Source: Paratinospora sagittata
Lineage: Eukaryota > Streptophyta > Magnoliopsida > Ranunculales > Menispermaceae
Direction: 5' to 3'
DNA: 64,000 nt
Assembly: GCA_035771175.1 (NCBI GenBank)
Contig: CM069594.1
Coordinates: forward strand, 45,621,534-45,685,533
Both the position numbers and the translations under genes were made by a program. Positions 38,010 through 50,928 of the stretch are shown here, piece by piece. Below the pieces are notes generated by a model. It was not told the origin of the DNA and did no database searches. It saw only the letters and a list, made by a program, of their open reading frames with translations. Every line of letters begins with the position of its first letter. Position 1 is the first letter of the stretch.

Positions 38010-39183
38010 ACATACTTACAGTTTAAAACAATAGATAGCCTCTGGAAATCTCGGCACAAAAGGGATAAAATGAATCGAAATAATGAGGTTATCTTCAAGA
38101 CAGTTTGCAATTTTGATTCAGGTCGAAGGTTGTTTGGACAAATGCTAGAATAACGACTTTCTTTGATTTAAACACTCTGTGGAATGCTCAGTCTAACTTG
38201 CAAAAATCGTGCGTGTTCACTTTTTGAAAATCAGAGAATGAGGGTTTTATAAAATTAGCAGTTGTTGGTTAAAAGAGGAAGAGAGTACAAAATGATTTGA
38301 ATTCAAAACGTTGTTTAATCTAAAGTTGTTTTGGGCATGCGAGACAATGGGAATCATCAAGGTGTTAGTAGAGAATATGTCAATTAATATAACCAGGCAT
38401 AACTGTGTAAGGTATAGAAAAGTCGACCAGGTTGAAGTGGCCACATTTTTCTCGTTAGAAATATCTGATTTTTGTCTCGAACGTCGATAGCGTGGTATTA
38501 TTGGGTTGTGTATCATGTTCTCTATTGAAAGATAGCAGGTCGATATACACAAACCCGAGAGCTCGAGTTTTTCAGACATTCCGGTAGCGAGTTATCAAGG
38601 CCTATAGGGCGCTATTGCCCACTTTACTAAAAATGGAAAGATCACGGCAACATCTTTATAGCGAGTTATCAAAGGGGATAGCGCGTTATAGACAATTTTC
38701 AAGAAAAACAAATGTTTTATTATACAACCCTATCAGCGGGCTATCAACACTGATAGGGCGCTAGTGCCAACTGGAAAATTTTTGCAAATTGCTAAATAGC
38801 CTTATTTTTGGAAAATTACTATTTTGACACTCAAGAACCATTCCATTCACCCAAAACATATTGACATAAGATTAAAAACTATTAAATAATTCAAAACTCA
38901 TAGAAATTGTGATTAAAACCTTTCGGAAATTTTTCAAAATGGAATACTATATCGAACTGATTTTGAAGACTTTTCAATTTTCAGAGTTTTAGTGTTGAGA
39001 TTGATCGAGAAGTTACCCTACACACCAAAGATAAAACTAATGCATTTGACATGAGATATGACTTCGTTCTTCGAGCTTGATCTTTGTAGACTTCGATAGC
39101 TATTGTTTGATGTGTTGTTCATGATTAGTTCAAGCTCTTAGAAAAAAGATACAGGTGATGTTTTCTCTTACCGAGAACACTTC
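38010..39183. repeat. Monomer 33 (class T, counterpart of 22)
   Basis: 1174 bp. It matches 22 in the leader, middle and tail. Its core has the common GGGGATAGCGCG form rather than the GGTGATAG of 22. CTCGGCAC is private. Confidence 0.95.
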
Positions 39184-40357
39184 ACATACTTACAGTTTAA
39201 AACAATAGATAGCCTCTGGAAATCTCAGCACAAAAGGGATAAAATGAAGCGAAATATTGAGGTTATCTTCAAGACAGTTTGCAATTTTGATTCAGTTCGA
39301 AGGTTGTTTGGCCAAATGCAAGAATAACGACTTTCTTCGATTTAAACACTCTTTGGAATGCTCAGTCTAACTTGCAAAAATCGTGCGTGTTCACTCTTTG
39401 AAAATCAGAGAATGAGGGTTTTATAAAATTAGAAGTTATTGGTTAAAAGAGGAAGAGAGTACAAAATGATTTGAATTCAAAACGTTGTTTAATCTAAAGT
39501 TGTTTTCGGCGTGCGAGACAATGGGAATCATCAAGGTGTTAGTAGAGAATATGTCAATTAATATAACCAGGCATAACTGTGTAAGGTATAGAAAAGTCGA
39601 GCAGGCTGAAGTGGCCACATTTTTCTCGTTAGAAATATCTGATTTTTGTCTCGAACGTCGATGCCGTGGTATTATTGGGTTGTGTATCATGTTCTCTATT
39701 GAAAGATTGCAGGTCGATATACACAAACCCGAGAGCTCGAGTTTTTCAGACATTCCGGTAGCGAGTTATCAAGGCCTATAGGGCGCTATTGCCCACTTTA
39801 CTAAAAATGGAAAGATCACGGCAACATCTTTATAGCGAGTTATCCAAGGGGATAGCACCTTATAGACAATTTTCAAGAAAAACAAATGTTTTATTATACA
39901 ACCCTATCAGCGGGCTATCAACACTGATAGGGCGCTAGTGCCAACTGGAAAATTTTTCCAATTGCTAAATAGCCTTATTTTTGTAAAATTATTATTTTGA
40001 CACTCAAGAACCATTCCATTCACTCAAAACATATTGATATAAGATTAAAAACTATTAAATAATTCAAAACTCCTGAAAATTATGATTAAAACCTTTCGGA
40101 AATTTTTCAAAATGGAATACTATATCGAAGTGATTTTGAAGACTTTTCAATTTTCAGAGTTTTAGTGTTGAGATGGATCGAGAAGTTACCCTACACACCA
40201 AAGTTAAAACTAATGCATTTGACATGAGATATGACTTCGTTCTTCGAGCTTGATCTTTGTAGACTTCGATTGCTATTTTTTGATGTGTTGTTGATGATTA
40301 GTTCAAGCTCTTAGAAAAAAAAATACAGGTGATGTTTTCTCTTACCGAGAACACTTT
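39184..40357. repeat. Monomer 34 (class T, counterpart of 23)
   Basis: 1174 bp. GAAGTTATTGG, TTTTCGGCG, CGATGCCGTGG and AAGATTGCAGG are private. The CGATGCCG and GATTGC changes remove plus-strand stops and leave a 98-codon plus frame (39485-39781) on top of the antisense one, which I regard as chance. Confidence 0.95.
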
Positions 40358-41532
40358 ACATACTTACAGTTTAAAACAATAGATAGCCTCTAGAAATCTC
40401 AGCACAAAAGGGATAAAATGAAGCGAAATATTGAGGTTATCTTCAAGACAGTTTGCAATTTTGATTCAGTTCGAAGGTTGTTTGGACAAATGCAAGAATA
40501 ATGACTTTCTTCGATTTAAACACTCATTGGAAAGCTCAGTCTAACTTGCAAAAATCGTGCGTGTTCACTCTTTGAAAATCAGAGAATGATGGTTTTATAA
40601 AATTAGCAGTTGGAGGTTAAAAGAGGAAGAGAGTACAAAATGATTTGGATTCAAAACGTTGTTTAATCTAAAGTTGTTTTGAGCGTGCGAGACAATGAGA
40701 ATCATCAAGGTGTTAGTAGAGAATATTTCAATTAATATAACCAGGCATAACTGTGTAAGGTACAGAAAAGTCGAGCAAGCTGAAGTGGCCACATTTTTCT
40801 CGTTAAAAATATCTGATTTTTGTCTGAAACGTGGATAGCGTGGTATTATTGGGTTGTGTATCATGTTCTCTATTGAAAGATAGCAGGTCGATATACACAA
40901 ACCCGAGAACTCGTGTTTTTCAGACTTTTCGATAGCGAGTTATCAAGGCCTATAGGGCGCTATTGCCCACTTTACTAAAAATGGAAAGATCACGGCAACA
41001 TCTTTATAGCGAGTTATCAAAGGGGATAACGCGTTATAGACAATTTTCAAGAAAAACAAATGTTTTGTTATACAACCCTATCAGCGGGCTATCAACACTA
41101 ATACGGCGCTAGTGCCAACTGGAAATTTTTTGCAAATTGCTAAATAGCCTTATTTTTGAAAAATTAATATTTTGACACTCGAGAACCATTCTATTCACTC
41201 AAAAAATATTGATATAAGATTAAAAACTATTAAATAATTCAAAACTCATGAAAATTATGATTAAAACCTTTCGGAAATTTTTCAAAATGGAATACTATAT
41301 CGAAGTGATTTTGGAGACTTTTCAATTTTCAGAGTTTTAGTGTTGAGATTGATCGAGAAGTTACCCCACACACCAAAGATAAAACTAATGCATTTGACAT
41401 GAGATATGACTTCGTTCTTCGAGCTTGATCTTTGTAGACTTCGGTAGCTATTGTTTGATGTGTTGTTGATGATTAGTTCAAGCTCTAAAAAAAGAAAATA
41501 CAGGTGTTGTTTTCTCTTACCAAGAACACTTC
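40358..41532. repeat. Monomer 35 (class P, counterpart of 24)
   Basis: 1175 bp. It keeps the class P marks but the tail is the ordinary form, unlike 24. ACTCATTGG, GGTACAGAAAAG, GATAACGCG, AATACGGCGC and GTGTTGTTTTC are private. Confidence 0.95.
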
Positions 41533-42706
41533 ACATACTTACAGTTTAAAACAATAGATAGCCTCTGGAAATCTCAGCACAAAAGGGATAAAATGAATCG
41601 AAATAATGAGGTTATCTTCAAGACAGTTTGCAATTTTGATTCAGGTCGAAGGTTGTTTGGACAAATGCTAGAATAACGACTTTCTTTGATTTAAACACTC
41701 TGTGGAATGCTCAGTCTAACTTGCAAAAATCGTGCGTGTTCACTCTTTGAAAATCAGAGAATGAGGGTTTTATAAAATTAGCAGTTGTTGGTTAAAAGAG
41801 GAAGAGAGTACAAAATGATTTGAATTCAAAACGTTGTTTAATCTAAAGTTGTTTTGGGCGTGCGAGACAATGGGAATCATCAAGGTGTTAGTAGAGAATA
41901 TGTCAATTAATATAACCAGGCATAACTGTGTAAGGTATAGAAAAGTCGACCAGGCTGAAGTGGCCACATTTTTCTCGTTAGAAATATCTGATTTTTGTCT
42001 CGAACGTCGATAGCGTGGTATTACTGGGTTGTGTATCATGTTCTCTATTGAAAGATAGCAGGTCGATATACACAAACCCGAGAGCTCGAGTTTTTCAGAC
42101 ATTCCGATAGCGAGTTATCAAGGCTTATAGGGCGCTATTGCCCACTTTACTAAAAATGGAAAGATCACGACAACATCTTTATAGCGAGTTATCAAAGGGG
42201 ATAGCGCCTTATAGACAATTTTCAAGAAAAACAAATGTTTTATTATACAACCCTATCAGCGGGCTATCAACACTGATAGGGCGCTAGTGCCAACTGGAAA
42301 ATTTTTGCAAATTGCTAAATAGCCTTATTTTTGTAAAATTATTATTTTGACACTCAAGAACCATTCCATTCGCTCAAAACATATTGATATAAGATTAAAA
42401 ACTATTAAATAATTCAAAACTCATGAAAATTATGATTAAAACCTTTCGGAAATTTTTCAAAATGGAATACTATATCGAAGTGATTTTGAAGACTGTTCAA
42501 TTTTCAGAGTTTTAGTGTTGAGATTGATCGAGAAGTTACCCTACACACCAAAGTTAAAACTAATGCATTTGACATGAGATATGACTTCGTTCTTCGAGCT
42601 TGATCTTTGTACACTTCGATTGCTATTTTTTGATGTGTTGTTGATGATTAGTTCAAGCTCTTAGAAAAAAAATACAGGTGATGTTTTCTCTTACCGAGAA
42701 CACTTC
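41533..42706. repeat. Monomer 36 (class T, counterpart of 25)
   Basis: 1174 bp. GGCTTATAGG and GATAGCGCC are shared with 25 up to about 42490. The tail has GACTGTTCAATT and GTACACTTCGATTGC, a form that then recurs in 39, 42, 46 and 48. Confidence 0.95.
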
Positions 42707-43880
42707 ACATACTTACAGTTTAAAACAGTAGATAGCCTCTAGAAATCTCAGCACAAAAGGGAAAAAATGAAGCGAAATATTGAGGTTATCTTCAAGACAG
42801 TTTGCAATTTTGATTCAGTTCGAAGGTTGTTTGGACAAATGCAAGAATAACGACTTTCTTCGATTTAAACACTCTTTGGAAAGCTCAGTCTAACTTGCAA
42901 AAATCGTGCGTGTTCACTCTTTGAAAATCAGAGAATGATGGTTTTATAAAATTAGCAGTTGGAGGTTAAAAGAGGAAGAGAGTACAAAATGATTTGGATT
43001 CAAAACGTTGTTTAATCTAAAGTTGTTTTGAGCGTGCGAGACAATGGGAATCATCAAGGTGTTAGTAGAGAATATTTCAATTAATATAACCAGGCATAAC
43101 TGTGTAAGGTATAGAAAAGTCGAGCAAGCTGAAGTGGCCACATTTTTCTCGTTAAAAATATCTGATTTTTGTCTGAAACGTGGATAGCGTGGTATTATTG
43201 GGTTGTGTATCATGTTCTCTATTGAAAGATAGCAGGTCGATATACACAAACCCGAGAGCTCGAGTTTTTCAGACTTTTCGATAGCGAGTTCTCAAGGCCT
43301 ATAGGGCGCTATTGCCCACTTTACTAAAAATGGAATGATCACGGCAACATCTTTATACGAGTTATCAAAGGGGATAGCGCCTTATAGACAATTTTCAAGA
43401 AAAACAAATGTTTTATTATACAACCCTATCAGCGGGCTATCAACACTAATATGGCGCTAGTGCCTACTGGAAAATTTTTGCAAATTGCTAAATAGCCTTA
43501 TTTTTGGAAAATTAATATTTTGACACTCAAGAACCATTCCATTCACTCAAAACATATTGATATAAGATTAAAAACTATTAAATAATTCAAAACTCATGAA
43601 AATTATGATTAAAACCTTTCGGAAATTTTTCAAAATGGAATACTATATCGAAGTGATTTTTAAGACTTTTCAATTTTTAGAGTTTTAGTGTTGAGATTGA
43701 TCGAGAAGTTACCCTAGACACCAAAGATAAAACTAATGCATTTGACATGAGATATGACTTCGTTTTTCGAGCTTGATCTTTGTAGACTTCGATAGCTATT
43801 GTTTGATGTGTTGTTGATGATTAGTTCAAGCTCTTAGAAAAAAAAATACAGGTGATTTTTTCTCTTACCGAGAACACTTC
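42707..43880. repeat. Monomer 37 (class P, first slot of trimer 1)
   Basis: 1174 bp. GGGAAAAAATG, TGGAATGATCAC, TTTATACGAG (one G lost from core module B), CACTAATATGGCGC and GTGCCTACTGG form a P subtype shared with 40, 43 and 47. Confidence 0.95.
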
Positions 43881-45055
43881 ACATACTTACAGTTTAAAAC
43901 AATAGAAAGCCTCTGGAAATCTCAGCACAACAGGGATAAAATAAACCGAAATAATGAGGTTATCTTCAAGACAGTTTGCAATTTTGATTCAGTTCGAAGT
44001 TTGTTTGGACAAATGCAAGAATAACGACTTTCTTCGATTAAAACACTCTTTGGAAAGCTCAGTCTAACTTGCAAAAATCGTGCGTGTTCACTCTTTGAAA
44101 ATTAGAGAATGAGGGTTTTATAAAATTAGCAGTTGTTGGTTAAAAGAGGAAGAGAGTACAAAATGATTTGAATTCAAAACGTTGTTTAATCTAAAGTTGT
44201 TTTGGGCGTGCGAGACAATGAGAATCATCAAGGTGTTAGTAGAGAATATTTCAATTAATACAACCAGGCATAAGTGTGTAAGGTATAGAAAAGTCGAGCA
44301 GGCTGAAGTGGCCACATTTTTCTCGTTTGAAATATCTGATTTTTGTCTCAAACGTGGATAGCGTGGTATTGTTGGGTTGTGTATCATGTTCTCTATTGAA
44401 AGATAGCAGGTCGATATACACAAACCCGAGAGCTCGAGTTTTTCAGACATTCCGATAGCGAGTTATCAAGGCCTATAGGGCGCCATTGCCCACTTTACTA
44501 AAAATGGAAAGATCACGGCAACATCTTTATAGCGAGTTATCAAAGGGGATAGCGCCTTATAGACAATTTTCAAGAAAAACAAATGTTTTATTATACAACC
44601 CTATCAGCGGGCTATCAAAACTGATAGGGCGCTAGTGCAAACTGGAAAATTTTTGCAAATTGCTAAATAGCCTTATTTTTGGAAAATTAATATTTTGACA
44701 CTCAAGAACCATTCCATTCACTCAAAACATATTGATATAAGATTAAAAACTATTAAATAATTCAAAACTCATGAAAATTATGATTAAAACCTTTCGGAAA
44801 TTTTTCAAAATGGAATACTATATCGAAGTGATTTTGAAGACTTTTCAATTTTTAGAGTTTTAGTGTTGAGATTGATCGAGAAGTTACCCTAGACACCAAA
44901 GATAAAACTAATGCATTTGACATGAGATATGACTTCGTTTTTCGAGCTTGATCTTTGTAGACTTCGATAGCTATTGTTTGATGTGTTGTTGATGATTAGT
45001 TCAAGCTCTTAGAAAAAAAAATACAGGTGATTTTTTCTCTTACCGAGAACACTTC
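43881..45055. repeat. Monomer 38 (class T2, trimer 1)
   Basis: 1175 bp. CAATAGAAAGCC, CAACAGGGATAAAATAAACC, GTTCGAAGTTTG, ATACAACCAGGCATAAGTG, GCGCCATTGCC and TATCAAAACTGATAG define T2. Monomer 39 is nearly identical to it except in the tail. Confidence 0.95.
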
Positions 45056-46230
45056 ACATACTTACAGTTTAAAACAATAGAAAGCCTCTGGAAATCTCAG
45101 CACAACAGGGATAAAATAAACCGAAATAATGAGGTTATCTTCAAGACAGTTTGCAATTTTGATTCAGTTCGAAGTTTGTTTGGACAAATGCAAGAATAAC
45201 GACTTTCTTCGATTAAAACACTCTTTGGAAAGCTCAGTCTAACTTGCAAAAATCGTGCGTGTTCACTCTTTGAAAATTAGAGAATGAGGGTTTTATAAAA
45301 TTAGCAGTTGTTGGTTAAAAGAGGAAGAGAGTACAAAATGATTTGAATTCAAAACGTTGTTTAATCTAAAGTTGTTTTGGGCGTGCGAGACAATGAGAAT
45401 CATCAAGGTGTTAGTAGAGAATATTTCAATTAATACAACCAGGCATAAGTGTGTAAGGTATAGAAAAGTCGAGCAGGCTGAAGTGGCCACATTTTTCTCG
45501 TTTGAAATATCTGATTTTTGTCTCAAACGTGGATAGCGTGGTATTGTTGGGTTGTGTATCATGTTCTCTATTGAAAGATAGCAGGTCGATATACACAAAC
45601 CCGAGAGCTCGAGTTTTTCAGACATTCCGATAGCGAGTTATCAAGGCCTATAGGGCGCCATTGCCCACTTTACTAAAAATGGAAAGATCACGGCAACATC
45701 TTTATAGCGAGTTATCAAAGGGGATAGCGCCTTATAGACAATTTTCAAGAAAAACAAATGTTTTATTATACAACCCTATCAGCGGGCTATCAAAACTGAT
45801 AGGGCGCTAGTGCAAACTGGAAAATTTTTGCAAATTGCTAAATAGCCTTATTTTTCTAAAATTAATATTTTGACACTCAAGAACCATTCCATTCACTCAA
45901 AACATATTGATATAAGATTAAAAACTATTAAATAATTCAAAACTCATGAAAATTATGATTAAAACCTTTCGGAAATTTTTCAAAATGGAATACTATATCG
46001 AAGTGATTTTGAAGACTGTTCAATTTTCAGAGTTTTAGTGTTGAGATTGATCGAGAAGTTACCCTACACACCAAAGTTAAAACTAATGCATTTGACATGA
46101 GATATGACTTCGTTCTTCGAGCTTGATCTTTGTACACTTCGATTGCTATTTTTTGATGTGTTGTTGATGATTAGTTCAAGCTCTTAGAAAAAAAAATACA
46201 GGTGATGTTTTCTCTTACCGAGAACACTTC
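45056..46230. repeat. Monomer 39 (class T2, trimer 1)
   Basis: 1175 bp. It is T2 with tail marks TTTTTCTAAAATTAAT, GACTGTTCAATT and CAAAGTTAAAAC. Counterpart of 42, 3524 bp downstream. Confidence 0.95.
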
Positions 46231-47404
46231 ACATACTTACAGTTTAAAACAGTAGATAGCCTCTAGAAATCTCAGCACAAAAGGGAAAAAATGAAGCGAA
46301 ATATTGAGGGTATCTTCAAGACAGTTTGCAATTTTGATTCAGTTCGAAAGTTGTTTGGACAAATGCAGGAATAGCGACTTTCTTCGATTTAAACACTCTT
46401 TGGAAAGCTCAGTCTAACTTGCAAAAATCGTGCGTGTTCACTCTTTGAAAATCAGAGAATGATGGTTTTATAAAATTAGCAGTTGGAGGTTAAAAGAGGA
46501 AGAGAGTACAAAATGATTTGGATTCAAAACGTTGTTTAATCTAAAGTTGTTTTGAGAGTGCGAGACAATGGGAATCATCAAGGTGTTAGTAGAGAATATT
46601 TCAATTAATATAACCAGGCATAACTGTGTAAGGTATAGAAAAGTCGAGCAAGCTGAAGTGGCCACATTTTTCTCGTTAAAAATATCTGATTTTTGTCTGA
46701 AATGTGGATAGCGTGGTATTATTGGGTTGTGTATCATGTTCTCTATTGAAAGATAGCAGGTCGATATACACAAACCCGAGAGCTCGAGTTTTTCAGACTT
46801 TTCGATAGCGAGTTATCAAGGCCTATAGGGCGCTATTGCCCACTTTACTAAAAATGGAATGATCACGGCAACATCTTTATACGAGTTATCAAAGGGGATA
46901 GCGCCTTATAGACAATTTTCAAGAAAAACAAATGTTTTATTATACAACCCTATCAGCGGGCTATCAACACTAATATGGCGCTAGTGCCTACTGGAAAATT
47001 TTTGCAAATTGCTAAATAGCCTTATTTTTGGAAAATTAATATTTTGACACTCAAGAACCATTCCATTCACTCAAAACATATTGATATAAGATTAAAAACT
47101 ATTAAATAATTCAAAACTCATGAAAATTATGATTAAAACCTTTCGGAAATTTTTCAAAATGGAATACTATATCGAAGTGATTTTGAAGACTTTTCAATTT
47201 TCAGAGTTTTAGTGTTGAGATTGATCGAGAAGTTACCCTAGACACCAAAGATAAAACTAGTGCATTTGACATGAGATATGACTTCGTTTTTCGAGCTTGA
47301 TCTTTGTAGACTTCGATAGCTATTGTTTGATGTGTTGTTGATGATTAGTTCAAGCTCTTAGAAAAAAAAATACAGGTGATTTTTTCTCTTACCGAGAACA
47401 CTTC
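46231..47404. repeat. Monomer 40 (class P, trimer 2)
   Basis: 1174 bp. GAGGGTATCTTC, CGAAAGTTG, GCAGGAATAGCG, TTTTGAGAGTGCG and GAAATGTGG recur as a set only in monomer 43. Confidence 0.95.
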
Positions 47405-48579
47405 ACATACTTACAGTTTAAAACAATAGAAAGCCTCTGGAAATCTCAGCACAACAGGGATAAAATAAACCGAAATAATGAGGTTATCTTCAAGACAGTT
47501 TGCAATTTTGATTCAGTTCGAAGTTTGTTTGGACAAATGCAAGAATAACGACTTTCTTCGATTAAAACACTCTTTGGAAAGGTCAGTCTAACTTGCATAA
47601 ATCATGCGTGTTCACTCTTTGAAAATTAGAGAATGAGGGTTTTATAAAATTAGCAGTTGTTGGTTAAAAGAGGAAGAGAGTACAAAATGATTTGAATTCA
47701 AAACGTTGTTTAATCTAAAGTTGTTTTGGGCGTGCGAGACAATGAGAATCATCAAGGTGTTAGTAGAGAATATTTCAATTAATACAACCAGGCATAAGTG
47801 TGTAAGGTATAGAAAAGTCGAGCAGGCTGAAGTGGCCACATTTTTCTCGTTTGAAATATCTGATTTTTGTCTCAAACGTGGATAGCGTGGTATTGTTGGG
47901 TTGTGTATCATGTTCTCTATTGAAAGATAGCAGGTCGATATACACAAACCCGAGAGCTCGAGTTTTTCAGACATTCCGAAAGCGAGTTATCAAGGCCTAT
48001 AGGGCGCCATTGCCCACTTTACTAAAAATGGAAAGATCACGGCAACATCTTTATAGCGAGTTATCAAAGGGGATAGCGCCTTATAGACAATTTTCAAGAA
48101 AAACAAATGTTTTATTATACAACCCTATCAGCGGGCTATCAAAACTGATAGGGCGCTAGTGCAAACTGGAAAATTTTTGCAAATTGCTAAATAGCCTTAT
48201 TTTTGGAAAATTAATATTTTGACACTCAAGAACCATTCCATTCACTCAAAACATATTGATATAAGATTAAAAACTATTAAATAATTCAAAACTCATGAAA
48301 ATTATGATTAAAACCTTTCGGAAATTTTTCAAAATGGAATACTATATCGAAGTGATTTTGAAGACTTTTCAATTTTTAGAGTTTTAGTGTTGAGATTGAT
48401 CGAGAAGTTACCCTAGACACCAAAGATAAAACTAATGCATTTGACATGAGATATGACTTCGTTTTTCGAGCTTGATCTTTGTAGACTTCGATAGCTATTG
48501 TTTGATGTGTTGTTGATGATTAGTTCAAGCTCTTAGAAAAAAAAATACAGGTGATTTTTTCTCTTACCGAGAACACTTC
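47405..48579. repeat. Monomer 41 (class T2, trimer 2)
   Basis: 1175 bp. GAAAGGTCAG with GCATAAATCATGCG recurs only in 44. CCGAAAGCGAG in the core is private and opens a 102-codon plus-strand frame (47851-48159), judged incidental. Confidence 0.95.
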
Positions 48580-49754
48580 ACATACTTACAGTTTAAAACA
48601 ATAGAAAGCCTCTGGAAATCTCAGCACAACAGGGATAAAATAAACCGAAATAATGAGGTTATCTTCAAGACAGTTTGCAATTTTGATTCAGTTCGAAGTT
48701 TGTTTGGACAAATGCAAGAATAACGACTTTCTTCGATTAAAACACTCTTTGGAAAGCTCAGTCTAACTTGCAAAAATCGTGCGTGTTCACTCTTTGAAAA
48801 TTAGAGAATGAGGGTTTTATAAAATTAGCAGTTGTTGGTTAAAAGAGGAAGAGAGTACAAAATGATTTGAATTCAAAACGTTGTTTAATCTAAAGTTGTT
48901 TTGGGCGTGCGAGACAATGAGAATCATCAAGGTGTTAGTAGAGAATATTTCAATTAATACAACCAGGCATAAGTGTGTAAGGTATAGAAAAGTCGAGCAG
49001 GCTGAAGTGGCCACATTTTTCTCGTTTGAAATATCTGATTTTTGTCTCAAACGTGGATAGCGTGGTATTGTTGGGTTGTGTATCATGTTCTCTATTGAAA
49101 GATAGCAGGTCGATATACACAAACCCGAGAGCTCGAGTTTTTCAGACATTCCGATAGCGAGTTATCAAGGCCTATAGGGCGCCATTGCCCACTTTACTAA
49201 AAATGGAAAGATCACGGCAACATCTTTATAGCGAGTTATCAAAGGGGATAGCGCCTTATAGACAATTTTCAAGAAAAACAAATGTTTTATTATACAACCC
49301 TATCAGCGGGCTATCAAAACTGATAGGGCGCTAGTGCAAACTGGAAAATTTTTGCAAATTGCTAAATAGCCTTATTTTTCTAAAATTAATATTTTGACAC
49401 TCAAGAACCATTCCATTCACTCAAAACATATTGATATAAGATTAAAAACTATTAAATAATTCAAAACTCATGAAAATTATGATTAAAACCTTTCGGAAAT
49501 TTTTCAAAATGGAATACTATATCGAAGTGATTTTGAAGACTGTTCAATTTTCAGAGTTTTAGTGTTGAGATTGATCGAGAAGTTACCCTACACACCAAAG
49601 TTAAAACTAATGCATTTGACATGAGATATGACTTCGTTCTTCGAGCTTGATCTTTGTACACTTCGATTGCTATTTTTTGATGTGTTGTTGATGATTAGTT
49701 CAAGCTCTTAGAAAAAAAAATACAGGTGATGTTTTCTCTTACCGAGAACACTTC
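48580..49754. repeat. Monomer 42 (class T2, trimer 2)
   Basis: 1175 bp. I find no difference from monomer 39 in the segments compared, including GCGCCATTGCC and TTTTTCTAAAATTAAT. Confidence 0.95.
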
Positions 49755-50928
49755 ACATACTTACAGTTTAAAACAGTAGATAGCCTCTAGAAATCTCAGC
49801 ACAAAAGGGAAAAAATGAAGCGAAATATTGAGGGTATCTTCAAGACAGTTTGCAATTTTGATTCAGTTCGAAAGTTGTTTGGACAAATGCAGGAATAGCG
49901 ACTTTCTTCGATTTAAACACTCTTTGGAAAGCTCAGTCTAACTTGCAAAAATCGTGCGTGTTCACTCTTTGAAAATCAGAGAATGATGGTTTTATAAAAT
50001 TAGCAGTTGGAGGTTAAAAGAGGAAGAGAGTACAAAATGATTTGGATTCAAAACGTTGTTTAATCTAAAGTTGTTTTGAGAGTGCGAGACAATGGGAATC
50101 ATCAAGGTGTTAGTAGAGAATATTTCAATTAATATAACCAGGCATAACTGTGTAAGGTATAGAAAAGTCGAGCAAGCTGAAGTGGCCACATTTTTCTCGT
50201 TAAAAATATCTGATTTTTGTCTGAAATGTGGATAGCGTGGTATTATTGGGTTGTGTATCATGTTCTCTATTGAAAGATAGCAGGTCGATATACACAAACC
50301 CGAGAGCTCGAGTTTTTCAGACTTTTCGATAGCGAGTTATCAAGGCCTATAGGGCGCTATTGCCCACTTTACTAAAAATGGAATGATCACGGCAACATCT
50401 TTATACGAGTTATCAAAGGGGATAGCGCCTTATAGACAATTTTCAAGAAAAACAAATGTTTTATTATACAACCCTATCAGCGGGCTATCAACACTAATAT
50501 GGCGCTAGTGCCTACTGGAAAATTTTTGCAAATTGCTAAATAGCCTTATTTTTGGAAAATTAATATTTTGACACTCAAGAACCATTCCATTCACTCAAAA
50601 CATATTGATATAAGATTAAAAACTATTAAATAATTCAAAACTCATGAAAATTATGATTAAAACCTTTCGGAAATTTTTCAAAATGGAATACTATATCGAA
50701 GTGATTTTGAAGACTTTTCAATTTTCAGAGTTTTAGTGTTGAGATTGATCGAGAAGTTACCCTAGACACCAAAGATAAAACTAGTGCATTTGACATGAGA
50801 TATGACTTCGTTTTTCGAGCTTGATCTTTGTAGACTTCGATAGCTATTGTTTGATGTGTTGTTGATGATTAGTTCAAGCTCTTAGAAAAAAAAATACAGG
50901 TGATTTTTTCTCTTACCGAGAACACTTC
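49755..50928. repeat. Monomer 43 (class P, trimer 3)
   Basis: 1174 bp. It is a copy of monomer 40, with the same private set and the same CTAGTGCATTTG in the tail. Confidence 0.95.

Larger units (their letters stand above)
32135..42490. repeat. Nine-monomer segmental block, copy 2
   Basis: Units 28-36 have lengths 1176, 1175, 1174, 1175, 1175, 1174, 1174, 1175, 1174, matching copy 1 almost base for base. The L to T class change recurs inside it. Units 29, 31 and 35 show local exchanges relative to 18, 20 and 24. Confidence 0.88.
42707..46230. repeat. Higher-order trimer 1 (P-T2-T2)
   Basis: Units 37, 38 and 39 total 3524 bp. The two T2 units are closer to each other than to P. The next two blocks repeat the same class order. 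Confidence 0.85.
46231..49754. repeat. Higher-order trimer 2 (P-T2-T2)
   Basis: Units 40, 41 and 42 total 3524 bp. Unit 40 carries a private set found again only at 43, unit 41 a set found again only at 44, and unit 42 equals 39. Copies one trimer apart are thus closer than neighbours. Confidence 0.88.

Noticed and set aside
39485..39781. Plus-strand frame of 98 codons in monomer 34, and similar ones at 6173, 26562, 47851 and 63195
   Set aside because: Each exists only because a private base change removes a stop that nearly all other copies have. The 39485 frame begins at a TTG and lies opposite the antisense frame.
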